From: Pseudomonadota bacterium
GTDB lineage: Bacteria > Pseudomonadota > Alphaproteobacteria > Micropepsales > Micropepsaceae
Assembly: GCA_029778105.1 (NCBI GenBank)
Contig: JAKOQZ010000048.1
Span: 1 to 42,793 of the forward strand
Reading direction: 5' to 3'
DNA: 42,793 nt
Shown one piece after another: positions 17,930-24,867 of the stretch. The notes beneath the pieces were generated by a model. The model was not told the origin of the DNA. It searched no databases and saw only the letters and a list, made by a program, of their open reading frames with translations. The stretch's first letter is position 1. Each line of letters begins with the position of its first letter. A program made the position numbers and the translations under genes.

Positions 17930-18966
17930 GGCGCGGTTTTCTTGCGTTTGGATTTGCGGAGGGTGTCGGGTAGCCCGTCATGAGGGCCGAATTTCGGAAG
18001 GGGCGACGGGGTCCAGGCGCGTTCGCCCAGCGTCTTCGCGTGCTTGCGATGGAACGGGTACCAGATACGGCTGCGGCGGCGCGAGGCTTCGCCGAAGGTG
18101 GCGAGGACGGCCATCTGATCGGTGTTGTTGAGGATGGTGTGCGCCTGTCCGGCGCCGCTGGGCCAGCCGACGAAATCGCCGGGCTGCAGCGGCCAGGTGC
18201 GCCCATCGAGCCAGACCTCCGGCGTGCCGGAGACGACATAGGCGAACTCCTCCTCGTCGCCCTCGGCGTGAGGATAGGAGGTGCGCCGGCCGGGATTGAG
18301 CAGGTCGATCCCGCCGCCGATGCGGCCAAGGCCGGAGCGGTCGTTCAGGGGCACGAAATCGGCCAGCAGCTCGGTATCGTTCGGATAGGTGTTGCCGCCC
18401 CGAACCTTCACCGTGACGGTATCGACGGCGTTGGGCGGCAGGGTGCGTTTGCGGGACCCCTTTGGCCCCTCGCCCGGCTGGCCGTCATGTGGGCCCATGC
18501 GGCGGTGGGGCGGATCGGCCCAGAGCTTGCCGTGTCCGGCGAACCATTCGGCGATTTTGGGGTCTTTCGGAAAGGCGACGGCCGAGGTGTATCGCGAGGC
18601 CTCGCCGATGCTGAGGAATTGAACGTCGTTTTTTGAGTTGTTGATCAGGCTGTGCGCGATGCCCGTCCGATCGGGCCAGCAGACGACGATGCCGGGTTTC
18701 AGGCGGTAGAGATAACCGTCCTGCCAGAGATCGGGCTCGCCCTTGAGAATGACGACGAGTTCCTCCTCGTCACGCTCGGCATGGGGCGGCGACGAGCGCC
18801 GGCCGGGCGGCAGGCGGTGGTGGCGGACACCGAGACGGGTGAGCCCCGTCGCGCCGCCGAGATCGGCCGCGAAGCCCCGCGGTTCGCCGGTCGCCGGATG
18901 CGTGCCCTCTCCGGCGCGCTCGATCTCGCACCAGTTGACGATGCAGGGCGGGCGCCCGGCGGCCAT
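17926..18966 (-). CDS. Bicupin protein (two tandem cupin domains)
   Basis: 346-residue protein made of two related cupin domains. Each has a parallel metal-binding-like core: GRRSSPPHAERDEEELVVIL in the first half and GRRTSYPHAEGDEEEFAYVV in the second, followed by KGEPDLWQDG and SGTPEVWLDG, and then a second strand ending in H-x-N (AHSLINNS, AHTILNNT). A third repeated element is the MGPHDGQP/FGPHDGLP motif near the end of each half. The gene therefore arose by internal duplication. Function is not known; such cupins can be isomerases, dioxygenases or binding proteins. ATG 18966 shares one base with the TGA of the upstream pseudouridine synthase (TGATG), indicating coupling; the longer frame from 19008 would overlap that gene needlessly. 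The C-terminus is very basic (KSKRKKTAP). Confidence 0.83.
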   Translation of the reverse strand: MAAGRPPCIVNWCEIERAGEGTHPATGEPRGFAADLGGATGLTRLGVRHHRLPPGRRSSPPHAERDEEELVVILKGEPDLWQDGYLYRLKPGIVVCWPDRTGIAHSLINNSKNDVQFLSIGEASRYTSAVAFPKDPKIAEWFAGHGKLWADPPHRRMGPHDGQPGEGPKGSRKRTLPPNAVDTVTVKVRGGNTYPNDTELLADFVPLNDRSGLGRIGGGIDLLNPGRRTSYPHAEGDEEEFAYVVSGTPEVWLDGRTWPLQPGDFVGWPSGAGQAHTILNNTDQMAVLATFGEASRRRSRIWYPFHRKHAKTLGERAWTPSPLPKFGPHDGLPDTLRKSKRKKTAP

Positions 18967-19967
18967 CAGACGTCCGGGAAGAAATCCTGGGTATTGTCCG
19001 GGTCCCACCCGAACAGCTCCCAGGTTTTCAGCATGTGCGGCGGCAGCGGCGCGGTGATCTCCAGATAGCCGCCCGAGGGTTTGCGGATGCGCAAATAGCG
19101 GGCGTGGAGATGCATCTTCTGAGACATGGAGCCGGAGAGGCGCGCGCCCTCCTCGCCATATTTGAAGTCGCCGGCGATCGGCGTGCCGAGCGAGGCCGTG
19201 TGGACACGCAGCTGGTGGGTGCGGCCGGTGACCGGCATCAGGGCCAGCCAGGCGGCCTTCTGGGCGGCGTGATCGACCACCCGGTAACGCGTGACGGCCC
19301 GCTTCGCGTCGTCATCCTCACCCTTCTCGCGGACGACCATGCGTTCGTCCGTTCTGCCGGGACCGTGGGCGACCTTGGCGAGCGCCGCCTTGATGGTGCC
19401 GATATGCGGCTTGGGAACCCCGACGGTCAGCGCCCAATAGATCTTTTTGGTGTCGCGCTCGCGGAAGCTTTCGGCCAGAGCGGCCGCGGCCGGAACCGTG
19501 CGGGCGATGACCAGGACGCCGGAGGTGTCCTTGTCGAGCCGGTGCACGAGACGCGGGCGCTGCTTCTTGCCGAAGGTGAGCGCGCTGAGGAGATGATCGA
19601 CCGATCGCGTGATTCCGGGGCCACCCTGGCTGGCCAGACCGGGCGGCTTGTTGAGGATGATGATCTCGGAATCCATATGGATAACAAGATCTTCCGCCGC
19701 GATCTTCTCATGCGTTGCGAGCGGCGCATCGGTCTTGCGAACAGGATTCGCTTCGGCGCTTTCCGGGATCGGGGGGATGCGCACGGTGGCCCCGACGGCC
19801 AGCCGGTCGCTCGCCTTGACGCGCCCGCCATCCACCCGAACCTGCCCGGTGCGGAGCAGCTTTTCGAGCTGGCCATGGCCCAGACTGGGGTAGCGGCGCT
19901 TGAACCAGCGGTCGACGCGCACGCCGCCCTCATCATTCGCCACGATTTCCGTTTTGACGCCGCTCAT
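18966..19967 (-). CDS. rluC: RluC/RluD-family pseudouridine synthase
   Basis: 333-residue RNA-modifying enzyme. An N-terminal S4 RNA-binding domain (VRVDRWFKRRYPSL, LEKLLRTGQVRVDG) is followed by the catalytic core with IILNKPPGLASQGG, the active-site aspartate motif HRLDKDTSGVLV, and GRTHQLRVHTASLG. Family members isomerise uridines of 23S rRNA; by analogy with RluC the targets may be 955, 2504 and 2580 (E. coli numbering), but the exact sites cannot be read from sequence. ATG 19967 overlaps the crcB stop (ATGA). A longer frame back to 20243 runs antisense-like through crcB and has no conserved residues, so it is rejected. The crcB-rluC order next to ATP12 is familiar from other alphaproteobacteria. 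Confidence 0.88.
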   Translation of the reverse strand: MSGVKTEIVANDEGGVRVDRWFKRRYPSLGHGQLEKLLRTGQVRVDGGRVKASDRLAVGATVRIPPIPESAEANPVRKTDAPLATHEKIAAEDLVIHMDSEIIILNKPPGLASQGGPGITRSVDHLLSALTFGKKQRPRLVHRLDKDTSGVLVIARTVPAAAALAESFRERDTKKIYWALTVGVPKPHIGTIKAALAKVAHGPGRTDERMVVREKGEDDDAKRAVTRYRVVDHAAQKAAWLALMPVTGRTHQLRVHTASLGTPIAGDFKYGEEGARLSGSMSQKMHLHARYLRIRKPSGGYLEITAPLPPHMLKTWELFGWDPDNTQDFFPDV

Positions 19968-20341
19968 CCCGCCAAGCTCCTGACGGCCCACATCCCACAG
20001 AACAAAAATAGAACTGTCAAGGCGACCGAAGCGGCGATATACGCGATTGCGGGCAGCCAGTCGCCCTTTTCGATCATCAGGGCGGTTTCGAGCGAGAAGG
20101 CGGAAAAGGTGGTGAAGCCGCCGAGGACGCCGGTGGTGAGAAACAGCCGCAGGTCGGTCGGGACCGTCCAGAGGCGGGCGGCGCCTTCGACGATGATGCC
20201 CATCAACAGGGCGCCCAGAACGTTGACGGCGAGGGTTCCCCAAGGGAACGCCCCGCCGGCCACGCGCTGGACCAGACCCGCCATCCCGTAACGGGCGACA
20301 GCGCCGAGCGCCCCACCCGCAGCGACGGCGAGCCAGGGCAT
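19964..20341 (-). CDS. crcB: Fluoride efflux channel CrcB/Fluc
   Basis: 125-residue small membrane protein with four transmembrane helices, normal for Fluc channels, which act as antiparallel dimers exporting fluoride. The conserved segments are GGALGAVARYG in helix 1, the asparagine motif GTLAVNVLGALLMG in helix 2 and TTGVLGGFTTFSAFSLE in helix 3, which supplies the Na+ site and the phenylalanine box. The start (20341) shares one base with the stop of the upstream secreted protein gene (TGATG), and its stop overlaps the next start, so it is embedded in a coupled chain. I found no fluoride riboswitch in the leader of that chain. Confidence 0.93.
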   Translation of the reverse strand: MPWLAVAAGGALGAVARYGMAGLVQRVAGGAFPWGTLAVNVLGALLMGIIVEGAARLWTVPTDLRLFLTTGVLGGFTTFSAFSLETALMIEKGDWLPAIAYIAASVALTVLFLFCGMWAVRSLAG

Positions 20342-20643
20342 CAGTTGTGCGTCATCTCGGTGGTGACGGCCGTTTCGGTCGTCTTGTTGTAGAGGCAGAG
20401 CATCATGCCCTTTTCGCCCTTCATGTGCTCCTGAGGATATTCCCCTTCCACCACAAGGGCATCCATGCCGACGCTGTCGTCGAAGATCATGAGCTTGGTG
20501 TGGGCCTTGGCGTCCTTGAAGCCGCTGGCGGCGAAGCAGGCCTCGGCGACCTTCTTTTCGTGCTCGGCCCAGGCGTCGTCGCTGGACGCGGCGGCGGGCA
20601 GCACGAGAGCGGCTGCGAAGGCGATGATGGCGATACGAGTCAT
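20341..20643 (-). CDS. Small secreted protein of unknown function
   Basis: 100-residue protein with a clear signal peptide (MTRIAIIAFAAALVLPAAAS), so probably periplasmic. The mature part holds two cysteines (VAEACFAA and MMLCLYNK) that could pair, and a polar segment rich in Lys/Glu/Met. I do not recognise the family. ATG 20643 is strongly supported by AAGGAGAG five bases upstream; that site is partly paired in a possible leader hairpin (20648-20680). It overlaps crcB by one base and heads the chain crcB-rluC-bicupin-ATP12. Confidence 0.78.
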   Translation of the reverse strand: MTRIAIIAFAAALVLPAAASSDDAWAEHEKKVAEACFAASGFKDAKAHTKLMIFDDSVGMDALVVEGEYPQEHMKGEKGMMLCLYNKTTETAVTTEMTHN

Positions 20644-20647
20644 AGGT

Positions 20648-20680
20648 CTCTCCTTGGTTGATCTCATCTAACCTAGAGAG
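20648..20680 (-). promoter_or_regulatory. Leader hairpin overlapping the ribosome-binding site
   Basis: On the minus strand CTCTC (20680-20676) pairs with GAGAG (20652-20648), and GGTT (20673-20670) pairs with AACC (20659-20656), around a 10-base loop. The 3' arm includes part of the AAGGAGAG site of the small secreted gene, so folding could limit initiation. Seen by eye; no folding was computed. Confidence 0.35.
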
Positions 20681-20690
20681 CGGACACTGA

Positions 20691-20710
20691 CGAGCGCATG
20701 AATGCGCTCG
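20691..20710. other. 9-bp inverted repeat between an acyl-CoA dehydrogenase and the secreted-protein gene
   Basis: CGAGCGCAT (20691-20699) and ATGCGCTCG (20702-20710) form a perfect dyad with a 2-base centre. A second small dyad, GTCTC-TT-GAGAC, follows at 20714-20725. Without a T-tract neither is a convincing terminator; a protein-binding or mRNA-stabilising role is possible. Confidence 0.35.
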
Positions 20711-20726
20711 CCGGTCTCTTGAGACA

Positions 20727-21962
20727 TCAGATCAGGTCGCCGCCGGCGGCCGAAGCCGTGGTTCCGTATTTCTCGAACGCCTTGATCACGTTGCGGCCGA
20801 CGGTCCAGCGATGGACCTCGTCCGGCCCGTCGACCAGGCGCTGCGAGCGGATATGGGTGTACCAGCGGGCGAGCGGCGTATCCTGGCTGTAGCCGAGCGC
20901 GCCGTGGAGCTGAATCGCCGTATCGACCACCTTGTGCACCATGTGGGCGAGGAACACCTTGGCGATCGAGTTCTCCTGCCGCATGTCGAGCCCCTTCTCC
21001 GCCTTGTAGGCGATGTGAAGGAGCATCAGGCGGGCCTGGTAGAGCTCCGCCGCGCAGTCGGCCAGCATCCACTGGACGCCCTGACGATCCGACAGTTTCT
21101 TGCCGAAGGTCGAGCGCTTGGTGACGTGCGCCGTCGCCAGATCGAGCGCGCGCTGCGCCATGGCGATGTTATGCATGCCGTGGCGGAGACGCCCATAGGC
21201 CAGACGGTGCTGGCCCATGGCGAAGCCGTTGCCCTCGCCGCCCAGCAGGTTTTCCGCCGGAACGACGAGATTCTCGATCTTCACCTCGCTATGCCCGCCG
21301 CCCATGATGTGGCTGAGCGGGCTTTCCAGCGCCATCGTCTCGATATCCCGGACGATGCGGTAGCCGGGGTTGGGCAGCTCGACGATGAAGGTCGAGAACT
21401 GCTGGTGGCGCGGCGCTTCCGGGTTGGTCTTGGCCATCACCAGCGCGATGTCGGCGACGCTGGCGGCGGAGGAGAACCATTTCTCGCCGTTGAGGACGTA
21501 GTTCTCGTTGCCCTGCCGTTCGGCCTTGGTCTGCATGCCGGTGGCGTCGGCGCCCGCCGCCTTTTCGGTCATCGAGTAGCAGATGCGCTTTTCGCCGTTG
21601 AGCAGCGGCTTGAGGAACTTCTCCTTCTGATACTCCGTGCCGTGAGCCAGCAGGGTCATCATGGTGGCGTCGTCGGGGCCCTGCGTGTTCATCGACAGGG
21701 CGCCGAGATGGGACTGGCCGAGCTCCATCTGCACGAGCGCATTGGCGAGCGGTCCGAGGCCCATCCCGCCATGCTCCGGCGGAATGAACGGGCACCACAG
21801 CCCCTGAGCGCGGGCCTTCTTGCGCAGTTCGGCCAGCGTCGTCTTGTAATCGGCGCCCTCGATCAGGCGCTGTTCGGCCGGGTGGCATTCGTCCTGAACC
21901 CACTGGCGGACCTTTTCCCGGATCGCCTTGGCTTCGGCCGGGATTTCGAAATCGATCGCCAT
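20727..21962 (-). CDS. Acyl-CoA dehydrogenase family protein (ACAD10/11-like)
   Basis: 411-residue flavoprotein with the three-domain acyl-CoA dehydrogenase fold: N-terminal helices (AIREKVRQWVQDECHP), a middle beta domain (YSMTEKAAGADATGMQT, VLNGEKWFSSAASVADIALVMAKT) and a C-terminal helical bundle (KRSTFGKKLSDRQGVQWMLAD, LHGALGYSQDTPLARWYTHIR, VDGPDEVHRWTVGR). The DGPDEVH end and the long-form layout resemble ACAD10/11-type enzymes. Substrate chain length is not predictable. A nitronate monooxygenase gene ends 12 bp upstream on the same strand, and a second enzyme of the same subgroup lies divergently at 23142. Confidence 0.88.
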   Translation of the reverse strand: MAIDFEIPAEAKAIREKVRQWVQDECHPAEQRLIEGADYKTTLAELRKKARAQGLWCPFIPPEHGGMGLGPLANALVQMELGQSHLGALSMNTQGPDDATMMTLLAHGTEYQKEKFLKPLLNGEKRICYSMTEKAAGADATGMQTKAERQGNENYVLNGEKWFSSAASVADIALVMAKTNPEAPRHQQFSTFIVELPNPGYRIVRDIETMALESPLSHIMGGGHSEVKIENLVVPAENLLGGEGNGFAMGQHRLAYGRLRHGMHNIAMAQRALDLATAHVTKRSTFGKKLSDRQGVQWMLADCAAELYQARLMLLHIAYKAEKGLDMRQENSIAKVFLAHMVHKVVDTAIQLHGALGYSQDTPLARWYTHIRSQRLVDGPDEVHRWTVGRNVIKAFEKYGTTASAAGGDLI

Positions 21963-21974
21963 GTGCGTGTCCCC

Positions 21975-22955
21975 TTACGCGGCCGCGCGGAAGCGCTCGA
22001 GGCGCTTGGCGATGATTTCGTCGGCCTCGGCCATGATGCGGTCGATCAATTCCTTGACCGTCGGGATATCGTGGATGAGGCCCGCGACCATGCCGCAGCT
22101 CCAACCGCCGGCATCCATGTCGCCGTCGCGCAGGATCTTCGGGTAGACGCCCGCGACCTCGGCCGCGATGTCGCCGAAGGAGAGCTTGTCGCCCATCTCC
22201 TTTTCCTTCTGGAGCAGGCGCTCGACCGCGGCGTTGGTGAGCACGCGCTCGGTATTGCGCAGCGGGCGCATGATGAGGCGGGTGTCGAGCTCGCTCGCCC
22301 GGACCAGCGCGTCCTTGACGTTCTGGTGCACCGGCGCGTCTTTGGTCGCGATGAAGCGGGTGCCCATGTTCATGCCCTCGGCGCCCAGCGCCAGCGCCGC
22401 GACGAGGCTGCGCCCGTCGGCCATGCCGCCCGAGGCGACGAAGGGGATCTTCAGCTCTTCCGCCGCGCGCGGCAGGAGGATGAAGTTCGGCACATCATCC
22501 TCGCCCGGATGGCCGCCGCATTCGAAGCCGTCGACGCTGACCGCGTCGCAGCCGATGGCTTCGGCCTTCAGCGAGTGGCGGACCGAGGTGCATTTGTGGA
22601 TGACCTTGATGCCAGCGTCTTTCAGAGCGGGGAGCCACTTGGCCGGATTGTTGCCGGCGGTCTCCACCGCCTTCACGCCGCTCTTGATGATGGCGTCGAC
22701 GAAGCCCGGATAATCCGGCGGGGTGACGGCCGGCAGGAAGGTGAGGTTCACGCCGAACGGCTTGTCGGTCATGCCCTTGCAGCGTTCGATCTCGGCGGCG
22801 AGGCGTTCCGGCGTGCCCTGGGTGAGGCCGGTGATGATTCCGAGGCCGCCGGCGTTCGAGACGGCGGCGGCCATTTCGGCGAAGCCGACATAATGCATGC
22901 CGCCCTGGATGATCGGGTGTTCGATGCCGAAAAGTTCGGTGATGCGGGTTTTCAT
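21975..22955 (-). CDS. Nitronate monooxygenase (2-nitropropane dioxygenase family)
   Basis: 326-residue FMN-dependent TIM-barrel enzyme predicted to oxidise alkyl nitronates, detoxifying compounds such as propionate-3-nitronate. Typical segments are IEHPIIQGGMHYVGFAEMAA, SNAGGLGIITG, KPFGVNLTFLP, the FMN-phosphate motif VASGGMADGRSLVAALALGA followed by MGTRFIAT, and GFECGGHPGE, which bears the catalytic-site histidine. Several family members act on other substrates, and some sit in fatty-acid gene clusters, so the true substrate could be an acyl-linked compound. Start ATG 22955 gives the usual KTRITELFGI N-terminus, with GGAGA upstream. It is divergent from the acyl-CoA dehydrogenase at 23142. 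Confidence 0.9.
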   Translation of the reverse strand: MKTRITELFGIEHPIIQGGMHYVGFAEMAAAVSNAGGLGIITGLTQGTPERLAAEIERCKGMTDKPFGVNLTFLPAVTPPDYPGFVDAIIKSGVKAVETAGNNPAKWLPALKDAGIKVIHKCTSVRHSLKAEAIGCDAVSVDGFECGGHPGEDDVPNFILLPRAAEELKIPFVASGGMADGRSLVAALALGAEGMNMGTRFIATKDAPVHQNVKDALVRASELDTRLIMRPLRNTERVLTNAAVERLLQKEKEMGDKLSFGDIAAEVAGVYPKILRDGDMDAGGWSCGMVAGLIHDIPTVKELIDRIMAEADEIIAKRLERFRAAA

Positions 22956-23141
22956 GGGGTGGTCTCCTCAACCTGTTTTATGGGCGGCGATTGCGAATGG
23001 CCGGCATCAAGGCGGATTTCCCGGCCCTTGTGAAGATCACCGTAGGGCAGCCGAAGTTGACGGGGGCGGCAGTTTCCCGGCGTTGAACCGGCCGCCCGGG
23101 CGTGGTGTGAATGGCGCACCGAAAAAACAGGGAGGAAAACG

Positions 23142-24419
23142 ATGAGCGCCGCACCCAAGCCGAGTTTCGACGTCACGCCGGAGCAGGAATACGAGCTGAA
23201 CGACCTGCGCATGTCGAAAGAGGCGCAGCCGCTGTTCGATGCCGTGAAGCGGCATATCGCGGAGAATGTCGAGCCGATCGCCGAGGAATTCGCGCGGCTG
23301 GGCGAAGAGCAGAAGAAGATCGACCGCTGGGACTGGCATCCGCGCCAGCTTGAGCTGCTGGAAGGCGCGAAGAACAAGGCCAAGGCCTCGGGCCTGTGGA
23401 ACTTCTTCCTGCCGCATTCGGAGATCGGCCGCGGCCTGACCAATCTCGACTACGCCTATATCGCGGTGGAGCTGGGCAAGCAGATGCTGGCCTCGGAATC
23501 GCTGAATTGCTCGGCCCCCGACACCGGCAACATGGAAGTGATCGAGCGCGTCGGGACCGAAGAGCAGAAGAAGAAGTGGCTGGTGCCGCTGCTCAACGGC
23601 GAAATCCGGTCCGCCTATGCGATGACCGAGCCGGGCGTCGCCTCGTCCGACGCCAAGAACGTCTCGACCCGCGCCGAGCTGGTGGGCGACGACTGGGTGA
23701 TCAACGGCGAGAAATACTACATCTCCGGCGCCGGCGACCCGCGCTGCAAGATCATGATCGTCATGGTCAAGACGAGCCCGAACGCGCCGCCGCAGTTCCA
23801 GCAGTCACAGATCCTGGTGCCCAAGGATACGCCGGGCGTGGAGATTGTCGGGCCGATGCATGTGTTCGGCGAGGACCATTCGCCCCACGGCCATATGCAT
23901 ATCCGCCTGAACAATGTGCGGGTCCCCAAGGAGAACATGCTGCTGGGCGAAGGGCGCGGGTTTGAGATCTCGCAGCTGCGCCTCGGGCCGGGCCGCATCC
24001 ACCACTGCATGCGCTCGATCGGCCAGGCCGAAAAGGCGCTGGACCTGATGGTGAAGCGCGCCACCACCCGCGTCGCGTTCGGCAAGCCGCTGGCCCAGCT
24101 GGGCGGCAATCTGGAAAAGATCTCGCGCGCCCGCATCGACATCGAGGCGATGCGGCTGATGGTGCTGAAAGCCGCCCGCGCCATGGACGTGCTGGGCAAC
24201 CGTGAGGCCCGCGTGTGGGTTTCGATGGTGAAGGCGATGGTGCCGGAGCGCGTCTGCACGATCATCGACGAGGCGATCCAGATCCACGGCGCGACCGGCA
24301 TCTCGGAGTGGACGCCGCTGGCCAAGATGTACACCAACATGCGCCACCTGCGCTTCGCGGACGGCCCGGATGAGGTGCATCACATGGTGGTCGGCCGCGC
24401 CGAGCTGACGCGGCACTAG
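23142..24419 (+). CDS. Acyl-CoA dehydrogenase family protein (ACAD10/11-like), second copy
   Basis: 425-residue acyl-CoA dehydrogenase homologue. Middle-domain motifs are AYAMTEPGVASSDAKN and WVINGEKYYISGAGDPRCKIMIVM; the C-terminal domain has TRVAFGKPLAQLGGNLEKI, IQIHGATGISEWTPLA and FADGPDEVHHMVVGR. It belongs to the same subgroup as the gene at 20727 but is clearly divergent from it, so this is not a recent duplication. Preceded by GGGAGGAAAACG, a strong ribosome-binding site for ATG 23142. A GC-rich hairpin with four Ts follows the stop. The substrate is unknown; the nearby nitronate monooxygenase and dehydrogenase suggest a shared catabolic unit. Confidence 0.9.
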   Translation: MSAAPKPSFDVTPEQEYELNDLRMSKEAQPLFDAVKRHIAENVEPIAEEFARLGEEQKKIDRWDWHPRQLELLEGAKNKAKASGLWNFFLPHSEIGRGLTNLDYAYIAVELGKQMLASESLNCSAPDTGNMEVIERVGTEEQKKKWLVPLLNGEIRSAYAMTEPGVASSDAKNVSTRAELVGDDWVINGEKYYISGAGDPRCKIMIVMVKTSPNAPPQFQQSQILVPKDTPGVEIVGPMHVFGEDHSPHGHMHIRLNNVRVPKENMLLGEGRGFEISQLRLGPGRIHHCMRSIGQAEKALDLMVKRATTRVAFGKPLAQLGGNLEKISRARIDIEAMRLMVLKAARAMDVLGNREARVWVSMVKAMVPERVCTIIDEAIQIHGATGISEWTPLAKMYTNMRHLRFADGPDEVHHMVVGRAELTRH

Positions 24420-24441
24420 AGGTTCAAGACCGACGGATGGG

Positions 24442-24471
24442 CGGCCGGACCAGAAATGGCCCGGCCGTTTT
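24442..24471 (+). terminator. Intrinsic terminator after acyl-CoA dehydrogenase
   Basis: CGGCCGG (24442-24448) and CCGGCCG (24461-24467) form a 7-bp stem, extended by two inner pairs past a mismatch, with loop AGAAAT and then TTTT (24468-24471). It starts 23 bases after the stop codon. Confidence 0.65.
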
Positions 24472-24863
24472 CATGTCTGGCGCCGCCGGATGTCGGCATA
24501 CGCGGCATCGACAAGGGCCTGAAGCGCCGCCTCGTCGACGGCCATCCCCGGACGCAGCTTGACGTGCCGCATGCGCTTGCCCGTCCCTTCCAGCAGATGC
24601 CGGGGATCGGGCAACGCCGCCCCCTGAAAGAAGCCGATGGCGGCGTGCGCCTTGTAGGCGTTCACGTAGGCGAAGGGCGCATCGTCGACGCACGCGACCG
24701 GGCAATGATCGTGAAAGAGCTCACGCACGTCGTCGCCGCAGGCCTGCATGCGCACGAACCAGGGCCGGACCATGAGCCGGAGCGGATCGAGGACATCGAA
24801 CCAGGATCTGACACGCGGATCGTCTCGCACGGCGCCGTTCAAACGGAAAAGCGCGTCGTCCAC
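24471..24863 (-). CDS. DUF1801 (YdhG-like) domain protein
   Basis: 130-residue protein of the DUF1801 family. The characteristic segments are ELFHDHCPVACVDDAPFAYVNAYKAHAAIGFFQG, LPDPRHLLEGTGKRMRHVKL and a C-terminal helix (DEAALQALVDAAYADI). Family members have a frataxin-like fold and have been linked to iron handling in some Gram-positives, but the function here is unknown. The GTG start at 24863 lies only 4 bases after the rarA TGA, which suggests coupled translation; an upstream extension would run inside rarA without conserved residues. No signal peptide is present. Confidence 0.8.
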   Translation of the reverse strand: MDDALFRLNGAVRDDPRVRSWFDVLDPLRLMVRPWFVRMQACGDDVRELFHDHCPVACVDDAPFAYVNAYKAHAAIGFFQGAALPDPRHLLEGTGKRMRHVKLRPGMAVDEAALQALVDAAYADIRRRQT

Positions 24864-24867
24864 GGGC

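Noticed and set aside
19967-20243. N-terminal extension of the pseudouridine synthase back to 20243
   Set aside because: The added residues are the out-of-frame reading of crcB and have no conserved features; ATG 19967 with its ATGA overlap is the natural start.
20644-20726. Fluoride riboswitch upstream of the crcB chain
   Set aside because: The interval lacks the conserved GGNGAUGG-type start and the pseudoknot elements of the crcB motif; only unrelated hairpins are present.
20727-24419. Treating the two acyl-CoA dehydrogenases as a recent tandem duplication
   Set aside because: They share family motifs but differ widely along their length and lie on opposite strands, so an old split or independent origin fits better.
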